Shown here piece by piece: positions 1 through 5,449 of a DNA stretch of 6,934 nucleotides (its first letter is position 1; the number at the start of each line of letters is the position of its first letter). Source of the DNA: CAJXVY01 sp965660355 (lineage in GTDB: Bacteria > Actinomycetota > Actinomycetes > Actinomycetales > Microbacteriaceae); the NCBI GenBank assembly GCA_965660355.1, contig CBFHZN010000040.1:1-6934 (forward strand), given 5' to 3'. Made by a program: the position numbers and the translations under genes. The notes under the pieces were generated by a model. It saw nothing but the letters and a program-made list of their open reading frames with translations. It made no database searches and was not told the DNA's origin.

Positions 1-210
1 CCAAATCGGCACTGCCTCTGTTGATGGACCATCTCCCATCACGCCATAGCGACCAAGCTCTCTTATTCGAGCATCATCGTGGATGGCTGCCAGCAGGCAG
101 CCAGAGACATTACCGCTAACAACGCCGCTGGTTGTTATCACCTGACACAGACCCGAATAGCTTCGGGTGTTGGCTAACAGCTTTGCTAATTCTTGAACAT
201 CTGAGGTCAT
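1..210 (-). CDS. N-terminal part of an unidentified protein, possibly a GAF-sensor regulator
   Basis: An open frame of 70 codons starts at the ATG complementary to 208-210 and runs off the left edge without a stop. An in-frame stop lies upstream (complement of 241-243), and no other good start falls between, so this ATG is the natural start. Its SD is poor: only an A-rich AAAGAAAA stretch precedes it. The peptide begins MTSDVQELAKLLANTRSYSG. Near residues 51-60 it has RIRELGRYGV followed by a loop and then AVPIW. That resembles the middle of a GAF-type sensor domain (a strand, a 'GxxG' turn, then a short 'xxPL'-like strand), as found at the N-terminus of some actinobacterial LuxR-type regulators. 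The resemblance is by eye and weak. No DNA-binding domain is visible in the part present. The coding call is moderately sure; the function is a guess. Confidence 0.5.
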   Translation of the reverse strand, partial: MTSDVQELAKLLANTRSYSGLCQVITTSGVVSGNVSGCLLAAIHDDARIRELGRYGVMGDGPSTEAVPIW

Positions 211-286
211 GGGGGTTTTCTTTTTTGGGGTAGGGCTAGTTTATGGCCATTTTTGGTTAGCCAGGGAGCAAACGCACCTGTAAAAC

Positions 287-550
287 TTGGGCAAAAGTGC
301 AGACCAAAACCTCGAGCATGGGAAGAGGTATCGAATTCTTCATCAGACCGGAGGAAGTGGCAGTTACGATTCCATCCTTGTTCACACACCACTAAGTTCC
401 GATGATCCCAAACTGCGCTTTGCCATCGGTAGCCATTACTTCGTAAGAACCATCGAGCTTGTCCCTGGAACCAACAGAATCAGAGTCAGTGTTGATGGGG
501 AAGATGTTGAACTCAGAGGAAGTCTCAGACCTATTAGGTATGAGAGGTAG
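287..550 (+). CDS. Uncertain small ORF, hypothetical 87-residue protein
   Basis: I do not recognise this protein. The frame opens after an in-frame TAA at 281-283 and has only one possible start, a TTG at 287. No SD sits at the right distance; the nearest purine run (GGGAG, about 264-268) is 18 or more bases away. The product is basic and polar in its first 25 residues. It then shows alternating hydrophobic and charged residues suggesting beta strands (FAIGSHYFVRTIEL, then NRIRVSVDGEDVEL), and ends LRPIRYER. There is no signal peptide, membrane segment or cysteine. Codon use, including frequent AGA/AGG arginine, resembles the neighbouring HTH gene, which favours real coding. It could be a small gene, the remnant of a larger one, or a chance ORF. 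If it is not a gene, 211-654 is a non-coding stretch of about 440 bases. Confidence 0.35.
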   Translation: MGKSADQNLEHGKRYRILHQTGGSGSYDSILVHTPLSSDDPKLRFAIGSHYFVRTIELVPGTNRIRVSVDGEDVELRGSLRPIRYER

Positions 551-574
551 TTGCTGACAAGCAGAAAAGCTTGT

Positions 575-603
575 TCTCCACTGGCGCTTAGATTTGTTAT
601 TAG
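575..603 (+). promoter_or_regulatory. Candidate promoter for the HipB-like gene (extended -10)
   Basis: TATTAG at 598-603 matches TATAAT at four of six positions and is preceded by TG one base upstream (595-596), the extended -10 arrangement. A weak -35-like hexamer, TCTCCA (575-580, three of six), lies 17 bases upstream. The predicted start, near 610, falls at the edge of the paired palindromes at 610-637. A repressor bound there would block the polymerase. This is a by-eye call and no start site is proven. Confidence 0.3.
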
Positions 604-609
604 AAATAT

Positions 610-637
610 GTCATCCATGACTGACATTTCGAAATGT
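610..637. promoter_or_regulatory. Two adjacent palindromes, candidate operator of the HipB-like gene
   Basis: ACATTTCGAAATGT at 624-637 is a perfect 14-bp palindrome. GTCAT-CC-ATGAC at 610-621 is a second inverted repeat with 5-bp arms, and its centre lies 15 bp from the first. Together they fill the space between the candidate promoter and the SD of the HTH gene. HipB and related XRE antitoxins bind palindromes in their own promoters, so self-repression is the natural reading. The symmetry is seen directly; the binding is inferred. Confidence 0.5.
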
Positions 638-644
638 AATCTAT

Positions 645-650
645 AGGAGA
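645..650 (+). promoter_or_regulatory. Ribosome binding site that fixes the TTG start at 655
   Basis: AGGAGA lies four bases before TTG at 655-657. The first in-frame ATG (694) is 39 bases further on, inside the first helix of the HTH domain, and has no comparable SD. The TTG is therefore preferred. Confidence 0.7.
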
Positions 651-654
651 CATC

Positions 655-873
655 TTGAGAGCAACAGTTGACATTGTTGGGCTCGCCATACGCATGGCCA
701 GAGTTGAGCAGGGGCTCACTCAAGCGCAGCTTGCATCCAAGCTCGGTGTCTCAAGGCAGTGGCTGATTGACATTGAGCGTGGCAGGGGCAATCCCTCTTA
801 TGACTCCATGTTTAGGATTGCTGAAAAAATGGGCTTCAGCGTTGAGATTAATCCTCGCTCTTCCAGCGATTAG
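655..873 (+). CDS. HipB-like XRE-family DNA-binding protein (orphan antitoxin-type regulator)
   Basis: A cytoplasmic DNA-binding protein of 72 residues, a single Cro/C1-type helix-turn-helix domain. Residues 8-21 form helix 1 (VGLAIRMARVEQGL). Residues 22-30 (TQAQLASKL) and 33-41 (SRQWLIDIE) are the two HTH helices. The segment GRGNPSYDSMFRIAEKMGF (43-61) followed by SVEI is the usual HipB-type ending. HipB proteins normally repress their own operon and neutralise the kinase HipA encoded just downstream. Here no HipA follows: the next gene is the convergent ROK repressor. The only companion is the unrelated, doubtful ORF at 287-550. The gene starts at TTG and has a good SD and a perfect palindrome upstream, so it looks autoregulated and independently transcribed. 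It may be an antitoxin left after toxin loss, a stand-alone regulator, or the partner of a toxin elsewhere. The family call is firm; the role is open. Confidence 0.85.
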   Translation: MRATVDIVGLAIRMARVEQGLTQAQLASKLGVSRQWLIDIERGRGNPSYDSMFRIAEKMGFSVEINPRSSSD

Positions 874-933
874 TTTCAGCTGAATTCGCTCTGGTGTTTA
901 CCAAAAAGCCTTAGCTGAATCAGCGGGGTGTTT

Positions 934-2124
934 CTAGGCAGAGATAAGTTCTGTCTGCAGTGGGTTTTGCATAAGGTTTTGAAACCCCAATTCCGCCACT
1001 CCAACTGCCAGCAGATCATTTCCTCTGGTGCCAGTGACGATTTCAAGGTTTTCAGAGCTGAAATGCAGTGATTGACTGCGAATGGATTCCAGTAACTCTT
1101 CTTTTTTGAGCTTGATAAACGTCTCTAAAAACCCTGCTAGCACCAAAACCTCTGGGTTATAAATATTCAGAAGGATTCCGATTGCTCTTCCCAGGTAATT
1201 GATGTGGCTATTTAGCAATCTATCCAAAGACGCTGAGTTTGATTGGCTTATGGCAAGAAATAACTGCTCATCATCAACCTCACCTAAACCAAGTGTTGAA
1301 ACAATGTCCTCTCGTCTCACCATGGCCTCCAAGGTTCCCGGGATGCCTGAGTAGTCAAGCTGTTCTGAATCAGAGATTCGCATATGACCAAATTCACCCG
1401 CGTAGCCATCGTGACCTCTGACAACCTCTCCGTTTACAACGCCACCACCACCGATGCCACCATTAACACCAATCAGTAGCACCATGTTTTGGTGTCCTCT
1501 GCCAACCCCGAATTTCTGCTCAGCCGAACACCACAAACCAGCATCGTTATCCATTGCCACCGGAAGCTCAGTGTCTTTTTCCAATAACTTCACAAACGGC
1601 ACTTCGTTCCAATTCAGTGATGGGGCGAAGCGAATTTCGCCTTTTCCAAACCTGACCGGCCCCGCAGCTGCCACGCCGATACCACTAATTAGTGTTCCCT
1701 CGGGCAGAGTCTCACGAATGCTTTCAATCCAACCACTGGCTTTTTTGGCAGCTTGCTCGGCGGTGACACCCTTGGCAAGCGGAAGTCTTGCCTGGGTGAT
1801 GATTGTTCCCCCCAGACCAACAACCGCTAGATCCAGTTGGGAAAGTCTTGGCAATACGGCGATGCTAACGATTTTGTTGGAGGTGGAGACGGTGATGCTT
1901 GGCCTACCTATTTCATTTCCGCCAGAGTTTTGGGACTGAACAACCAAGCCACGTTGTTCCAAAGAGTTCAATAAATCCAACACTGTTGAGCGATTGAGCC
2001 CTGTTTCTGTTGCAATTTCAGACCTAGTTGCACCATTGGAGTGATGAACAATGCGCAATACATCGGCAAGGTTCTGTCTTCTGAGGTCGTTATTCGATCT
2101 GTAGGAGAGCTCGGTAGTGGTCAT
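934..2124 (-). CDS. ROK-family transcriptional repressor (NagC/XylR type) of the divergent sugar ABC operon
   Basis: A cytoplasmic sugar-responsive repressor of 396 residues, the usual length for the family. Residues about 14-62 are a winged HTH (RSEIATETGLNRSTVLDLLN), with GRPS at 73-76 in the usual wing-end position. The remainder is a ROK sugar-kinase fold: the GIGVAAAGPV stretch (148-157), DNDA (192-195, catalytic-Asp region), VNGGIGGG (220-227) and AGEFGH (242-247, sugar-contacting Glu and the His that normally holds zinc). The phosphate-1 DxGGT motif is degraded (VVGLGGT), fitting a regulator rather than a kinase. Oddly, the family's CxCGxxGCxE zinc motif reads DYSGIPGTLE (257-266), so all three cysteines are gone. 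The start is ATG at 2124, with only a poor SD. The gene is divergent to the transporter genes, and an XylR-like operator overlaps its promoter, so it probably represses both directions. The ligand is unknown; xylose, glucose or a derivative is possible. Confidence 0.9.
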   Translation of the reverse strand: MTTTELSYRSNNDLRRQNLADVLRIVHHSNGATRSEIATETGLNRSTVLDLLNSLEQRGLVVQSQNSGGNEIGRPSITVSTSNKIVSIAVLPRLSQLDLAVVGLGGTIITQARLPLAKGVTAEQAAKKASGWIESIRETLPEGTLISGIGVAAAGPVRFGKGEIRFAPSLNWNEVPFVKLLEKDTELPVAMDNDAGLWCSAEQKFGVGRGHQNMVLLIGVNGGIGGGGVVNGEVVRGHDGYAGEFGHMRISDSEQLDYSGIPGTLEAMVRREDIVSTLGLGEVDDEQLFLAISQSNSASLDRLLNSHINYLGRAIGILLNIYNPEVLVLAGFLETFIKLKKEELLESIRSQSLHFSSENLEIVTGTRGNDLLAVGVAELGFQNLMQNPLQTELISA

Positions 2125-2158
2125 CTGAGGCCAGCTTCATTGAATTGATTGTCTTTGA

Positions 2159-2187
2159 ATAATAGTGCCCGAATAGTTTGTTGTCGA
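2159..2187 (-). promoter_or_regulatory. Promoter of the ROK repressor gene
   Basis: Read on the minus strand, TCGACA (complement of 2182-2187, five of six to TTGACA) is followed after 17 bases by TATTAT (complement of 2159-2164, five of six to TATAAT). Spacing and both boxes fit a housekeeping-sigma promoter. The -35 box lies inside the centre of the operator at 2175-2199, so a bound repressor would shut off its own gene. Confidence 0.6.
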
Positions 2188-2199
2188 TTACAACAAACT
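2175..2199. promoter_or_regulatory. ROK/XylR-like operator (10-bp inverted repeat)
   Basis: AGTTTGTTGT (2175-2184) and ACAACAAACT (2190-2199) are exact reverse complements around the centre CGATT. From memory, Bacillus xylose-repressor operators carry the same AGTTTGTT ... AACAAACT half-sites at similar spacing, and other ROK sites are also AT-rich inverted repeats. The position between the divergent ROK gene and the binding-protein gene makes this the probable operator. The symmetry is seen directly; the assignment to this repressor is inference with strong context. Confidence 0.75.
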
Positions 2200-2202
2200 C
2201 AT

Positions 2203-2209
2203 AACAAAC
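2203..2209. promoter_or_regulatory. Additional operator half-site, one helical turn away
   Basis: AACAAAC here repeats the right half-site AACAAAC at 2192-2198, offset by exactly 11 bp, so it lies on about the same face of the helix. It lacks a facing arm. It may help a second repressor subunit bind towards the transporter promoter, or may be chance in an AC-rich stretch. Confidence 0.35.
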
Positions 2210-2223
2210 CCTGTCATCGGTTA

Positions 2224-2253
2224 TTTATCGTCTCTGCCCGGTGTCAATATTAT
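2224..2253 (+). promoter_or_regulatory. Candidate promoter of the sugar ABC operon
   Basis: TATTAT at 2248-2253 is the best -10 on the plus strand before the binding-protein gene. The -35 region is weak: TTTATC at 2224-2229 matches three of six with an 18-base spacer. A start near 2260 would leave a leader of about 38 bases. The weak -35 could mean an activator is needed, or that the true promoter is elsewhere in 2200-2260. Confidence 0.3.
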
Positions 2254-2255
2254 GT

Positions 2256-2273
2256 GGCGGTATATCGACCGCC
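2256..2273. repeat. Short inverted repeat in the leader of the binding-protein gene
   Basis: GGCGGT (2256-2261) and ACCGCC (2268-2273) are exact reverse complements with six bases between. The repeat sits just downstream of the candidate -10 and ends 13 bases before the SD GGGGAG (2287-2292). It could be a second regulator's operator or a small 5' hairpin in the mRNA. Confidence 0.35.
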
Positions 2274-2297
2274 TGATCAATAGATTGGGGAGCAAAG

Positions 2298-3608
2298 ATG
2301 CACCTTGAAAAAAACAAGACCCTGAAAGCACTCGCAATTGCAGCGACAATTCCTTTTGTCCTGACCGCTTGTGCTTCAGGTTCAACAGAAACATCAACTG
2401 ACTCTGACAGTGGAGACAGTGGAGCAGATTCATCATCTTCAGACACCGCCCAGATTGAGGTTTTCTCATGGTGGACCGGTGGAGGTGAAGAAGCTGGTCT
2501 AAACGCTCTAGTTGAGGTTTTCAACGAAGAGTATCCAAACATTGAGTTTGAAAACGGAGCCGTTGCCGGTGGTGCTGGTACCAACGCACGTGCCGTTTTG
2601 GCGACTCGTTTGGAAGCAAATGACCCACCAGCATCCTTCCAGGGACACGCTGGTTTGGAGCTATTGGACTACATCGAAGCCGGTCAGATTGAGGATCTAA
2701 GTTTCCTCTATGACGAAATGGGCTGGTCAGATGTAATGCCACAGGAACTATTGGACCTAATCACCGTTGATGGTGGAATCTACTCAGTGCCCGTAAACAT
2801 TCACCGTGCAAACGTGATGTGGGGAAACCCAGAGGTGCTAGCTGAGTACAACTTGGAAATGCCATCCACCTGGGATGAGTTTTTTGAGGCAGCAGAGGTT
2901 TTGCAGGCCGATGGAATCATTCCTCTATCACTTGGTGAGCAGTGGACCCAGTTGCACCTGTTTGAGACAGTAATGCTTGGTGAGCTAGGAACAGATGCCT
3001 ACAACGGTCTCTGGGATGGCTCAACCGACTGGGCCTCAGCAGATGTAACCGCAGCACTTGAAACCTTCAACCGCATCTATGACTACACAAACTCAGATGC
3101 AGCCAGCCTTGCATGGCAGGACGCATCACAGTTGGTAATCTCAGGTGACGCAGCATTCAACATCATGGGTGACTGGGCCGAAGGTTACTTCCGTGTTGAT
3201 AATGAACTAGTTGAGCAAGAGGGATACACCTGGGCACCCTCACCAGGAACCGATGGAACCTTCCAGTTCCTGAGCGACTCATTCACCCTGCCTGTTGGAG
3301 CACCTGACCGTGATTCAACAATCTCATGGTTGAAAGTTGCCGGTTCAGCTGAGGGACAGGATGCGTTCAACGTGCAGAAGGGTTCAATCCCAGCACGTAA
3401 CGACGCAGATCAGTCCATCTACCCTCCATACCTGCAGGAAGCAATGGATGACTGGTCTTCAAACGCTGGTGCTCCATCGCTAACTCACGGAACTGCCGCA
3501 TCAAATGCCTTCAAGGCAGAGATCGAGACCGCCTTGGGATTGTTCCTGGGAACTCGTGACGTTGCAGCATTCCAGGATGCATTGGTAGCTGCAGCAGCAG
3601 CTCAGTAA
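2298..3608 (+). CDS. Sugar ABC transporter substrate-binding lipoprotein, glucose/mannose (GtsA) type
   Basis: The extracytoplasmic, lipid-anchored sugar receptor of an ABC importer, 436 residues. Residues 1-24 are a signal peptide (KNK, a hydrophobic stretch, then the lipobox LTAC), and Cys25 is the lipidation site. A Ser/Thr/Asp-rich linker follows (about 27-51). The mature domain starts IEVFSWWTGGGEE (53-65). The best landmarks are WWTGGGE, AVAGGAGTNARAVL, VPVNIHRANVMW, IMGDWAEGY and KGSIPARND. They match, by recollection, the GtsA and Thermus glucose/mannose-binding proteins better than maltose or glycerol-phosphate binders. GGGGAG five bases before the ATG is a strong SD. It is the first gene of the operon, 73 bases ahead of permease 1 across a hairpin. 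Regulation by the divergent ROK repressor is likely. The family is secure; glucose or mannose is the best guess for the ligand, with xylose or another monosaccharide possible. Confidence 0.9.
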   Translation: MHLEKNKTLKALAIAATIPFVLTACASGSTETSTDSDSGDSGADSSSSDTAQIEVFSWWTGGGEEAGLNALVEVFNEEYPNIEFENGAVAGGAGTNARAVLATRLEANDPPASFQGHAGLELLDYIEAGQIEDLSFLYDEMGWSDVMPQELLDLITVDGGIYSVPVNIHRANVMWGNPEVLAEYNLEMPSTWDEFFEAAEVLQADGIIPLSLGEQWTQLHLFETVMLGELGTDAYNGLWDGSTDWASADVTAALETFNRIYDYTNSDAASLAWQDASQLVISGDAAFNIMGDWAEGYFRVDNELVEQEGYTWAPSPGTDGTFQFLSDSFTLPVGAPDRDSTISWLKVAGSAEGQDAFNVQKGSIPARNDADQSIYPPYLQEAMDDWSSNAGAPSLTHGTAASNAFKAEIETALGLFLGTRDVAAFQDALVAAAAAQ

Positions 3609-3621
3609 GCAGTAACCTGAT

Positions 3622-3649
3622 ACCGGGTGCGGGGAAACTCGCACCCGGT
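3622..3649 (+). terminator. Intercistronic hairpin between binding protein and permease (attenuator or mRNA stabiliser)
   Basis: ACCGGGTGCG (3622-3631) pairs perfectly with CGCACCCGGT (3640-3649) across an 8-base loop, beginning 14 bases after the lipoprotein stop. The stem is GC-rich, but only TTT follows before TCAC, so it is not a classical full terminator. In transporter operons such hairpins after the binding-protein gene let part of the transcription stop, or protect the upstream mRNA from 3' decay. The result is more receptor than permease. Confidence 0.7.
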
Positions 3650-3668
3650 TTCACTAAATCTTTTGGCC

Positions 3669-3676
3669 AGGGAGGG
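3669..3676 (+). promoter_or_regulatory. Ribosome binding site that fixes the TTG start of permease 1
   Basis: AGGGAGGG lies four bases before TTG at 3681. The longer frame could begin at GTG 3627, but that codon is inside the hairpin stem and has no SD. The 18 extra residues (RGNSHPVSLN...) also look unlike a permease N-terminus. Confidence 0.75.
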
Positions 3677-3680
3677 TCAG

Positions 3681-4571
3681 TTGCTCAAGACATTGAAAAG
3701 ACACAGACTGTCGCTTCTGTTGTTGAGCCCCTCGCTTATTTTGCTGGCCGTTTTTGTTTATGGCTTCATTGGTCTAAACATCAACATTTCACTCACCGAT
3801 GAAACTGGTCTTAATTCACAAAGCTCCAATTTTGTCGGCGTGGATAACTACCTAGCTTTATTGGATGATCAAAGATTCCACATCGATGTTTGGAACACCA
3901 TCATCTTTAGCTTCAGTTTTATCGGCATCACCCTGGCTCTTGGTCTGGGATTGGCGATTCTGATTGATTCAAAGATTCCCGCCGAGGGCTTTTTCAGAAG
4001 TATTTACCTACTTCCCATGGCGGTTAGTTTTATTGTCACCGGTGTTGTTTGGCGCTGGTTGATGAACCCAGCCACCGGTGAGCGCACCAGTGGTTTGAAT
4101 TTATTATTTGATGTCTTGGGTTTGGATTTTCTAATCAATCAATGGCACCTAACCCCAACCTGGGGAATGCTGGGAATTGCAGTTCCAGCTATCTGGCAAC
4201 TCTCTGGCTACACAATGGCTTTGTTCTTGGCTGGTTTGCGCGGAATCCCAGAAGAGGTCAAAGAGGCAGCCCGCATGGATGGGGCCAGTGAATTGGGTGT
4301 TTATCGCAGAGTTATTTTGCCGATGTTGAAACCAGTTGCTCTTTCGGCTGTGGTTATTCTGGCGCATATTTCTTTGAAGGTATTTGATTTGATTATCGCC
4401 ATTGCTGGAAAACAGATTGCTTTGGATGTTCCAGCTATTTATATGTGGCAGACAACCTTTGATGCCTATAACTTCGCTCGCGGTGCAACACTTGCGACAT
4501 ACATCCTGATTAGCGTTGCACTATTTGTGATTCCCTATCTGATTGTCACCAATCGGAAGGAGAAGGTATGA
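3681..4571 (+). CDS. Sugar ABC transporter permease 1 (MalF/UgpA/GtsB type)
   Basis: An inner-membrane channel subunit of the importer, 296 residues from the TTG start, the normal length. A short basic N-terminus (LKTLKRHR) precedes about six membrane spans, near residues 10-33, 72-95, 105-128, 160-186, 211-240 and 268-292. The cytoplasmic loop E195-A-A-x3-G201 with I212-L-P214 is the EAA motif that docks on the ATPase. YLLPMAVSFIVTGVVWRW (109-126) is typical of this permease group. It follows the binding-protein gene across a hairpin and overlaps permease 2 by ATGA, so the two permeases are translationally coupled and should form a heterodimer. Family assignment is secure from the EAA loop and context. 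Substrate follows from the binding protein only. Confidence 0.9.
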   Translation: MLKTLKRHRLSLLLLSPSLILLAVFVYGFIGLNINISLTDETGLNSQSSNFVGVDNYLALLDDQRFHIDVWNTIIFSFSFIGITLALGLGLAILIDSKIPAEGFFRSIYLLPMAVSFIVTGVVWRWLMNPATGERTSGLNLLFDVLGLDFLINQWHLTPTWGMLGIAVPAIWQLSGYTMALFLAGLRGIPEEVKEAARMDGASELGVYRRVILPMLKPVALSAVVILAHISLKVFDLIIAIAGKQIALDVPAIYMWQTTFDAYNFARGATLATYILISVALFVIPYLIVTNRKEKV

Positions 4572-5449
4572 CGGCTATAGAGGCACTACCTGAAAAGCGA
4601 AACGTAGTTGATCGCAAAAAGCCACTGACTCCCAAGCGGATTGCGATGAAGGCAATTCAGTATTCGCTACTTGCTTTCTTCACTGCCTTTTTTATGATTC
4701 CGATTTATGTGGTTTTGGTGACCAGCCTGAAGCCACTAAAAGATATTTCTCTGCAGAGGATGTGGGAACTACCAACAAGTATTGATTTCACCAACTACGC
4801 GCTGGCCTTTGAAAGATTGGCGCCCTCTTTGGCAAACTCTTTGCTTTTGGTGATTCCAGGAGCAATCATTGCTGTGTTTTTGGGGAGCATCAATGGCTAT
4901 GTTTTGTCCAAGTGGCAATTCCCCGGGTCAAATCTCGTTTTCACCTTGATCCTGTTTGGAATGTTCATTCCCTACCAAGCAATCCTGATTCCTCTGGTTC
5001 AGACAATCAACCAGCTAGGTCTTTATGGAACAATCCCCGGTTTGATTTTGGTGCACGTGGTCTATGGTCTTCCAATCACCACTTTGATTTTTAGAAACTA
5101 TTACATGAGTGTTCCCGATGAATTGGTGGAGGCCGCACTGATGGATGGCTCCGGAATGGTGAAGACCTATTTTTTGATTATTGTTCCGATTTCAATCCCT
5201 GCTTTCATCGTTGGGCTTATTTGGGAGTTCACATCCATTTGGAATGACTTCCTATTTGCCGTTGTGTTGACAACCCCCGATTCTTGGCCGGTCACCGTTG
5301 CTTTGAACAACATCGCGGGTTCGCAGATTGTTGAGTGGAATGTTCAGATGTCAGGAGCGTTATTGGCATCGCTTCCAACTGTTTTGGTTTATATCTTCTT
5401 GGGACGTTATTTCCTAAAGGGCATGATGACGGGTTCTCTGAAGGGCTAA
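4568..5449 (+). CDS. Sugar ABC transporter permease 2 (MalG/UgpE/GtsC type)
   Basis: The second inner-membrane channel subunit, 293 residues. A basic cytoplasmic tail of about 28 residues is followed by about six spans, near 30-53, 90-113, 121-144, 153-175, 202-224 and 262-285. The EAA loop is E188-A-A-x3-G194 through VP (205-206). The end, GRYFLKGMMTGSLKG, is the characteristic MalG-family C-terminus, and VVLVTSLKP (48-56) is its usual post-span-1 signature. The ATG overlaps the permease 1 stop as ATGA, with AGGAG five bases upstream inside the previous gene. It is the last gene of the cluster; no ATPase follows. The stop TAA overlaps, on the opposite strand, the stop of the CrtI-like gene. 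As in many Gram-positive sugar importers, a shared MsmX/MsiK-type ATPase encoded elsewhere probably powers it. Confidence 0.92.
   Translation: MTAIEALPEKRNVVDRKKPLTPKRIAMKAIQYSLLAFFTAFFMIPIYVVLVTSLKPLKDISLQRMWELPTSIDFTNYALAFERLAPSLANSLLLVIPGAIIAVFLGSINGYVLSKWQFPGSNLVFTLILFGMFIPYQAILIPLVQTINQLGLYGTIPGLILVHVVYGLPITTLIFRNYYMSVPDELVEAALMDGSGMVKTYFLIIVPISIPAFIVGLIWEFTSIWNDFLFAVVLTTPDSWPVTVALNNIAGSQIVEWNVQMSGALLASLPTVLVYIFLGRYFLKGMMTGSLKG

Noticed and set aside
211..235. G-rich/T-rich run as a G-quadruplex
   Set aside because: Only three clear G-runs are present with uneven T-rich loops. A fourth is missing.
207..392. Minus-strand 61-codon frame as a gene ahead of the left-edge gene
   Set aside because: It overlaps the start of the better-supported left-edge frame and the 287-550 ORF, with no SD or recognisable sequence.
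557..574. ACAAGC-AGAAAA-GCTTGT hairpin just after the 287-550 ORF as its terminator
   Set aside because: A six-base stem of mixed composition followed by TCTCCA rather than a T-run is too weak to call.
875..919. TTCAGCT (875-881) and AGCTGAA (913-919) as a terminator between the convergent HTH and ROK genes
   Set aside because: The arms are only 7 bp with a 31-base loop, no T-run follows on either strand, and TTCAGCTGAA is itself a palindrome, which explains the match.
1454..1939. Plus-strand 161-codon open frame opposite the ROK gene
   Set aside because: It is antisense to a clearly conserved protein, has no SD or recognisable domain, and is Pro/Ser-rich as shadow frames often are.
2219..2247. 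A perfect TTGACA on the minus strand (complement of 2242-2247) as a second ROK promoter
   Set aside because: The only matching -10 (AATAAC, complement of 2220-2225, 16-base spacer) is weak. The promoter at 2159-2187 is better in both boxes and nearer the gene.
2225..2584. Minus-strand 119-codon open frame across the binding-protein start
   Set aside because: It overlaps the signal peptide coding region and the intergenic control region, and its sequence has no recognisable features. The sense-strand lipoprotein is unambiguous.
3627..3680. A longer permease 1 starting at GTG 3627
   Set aside because: That start lies within the hairpin stem, has no SD, and adds non-permease-like residues. TTG 3681 has a strong SD and gives a normal N-terminus.
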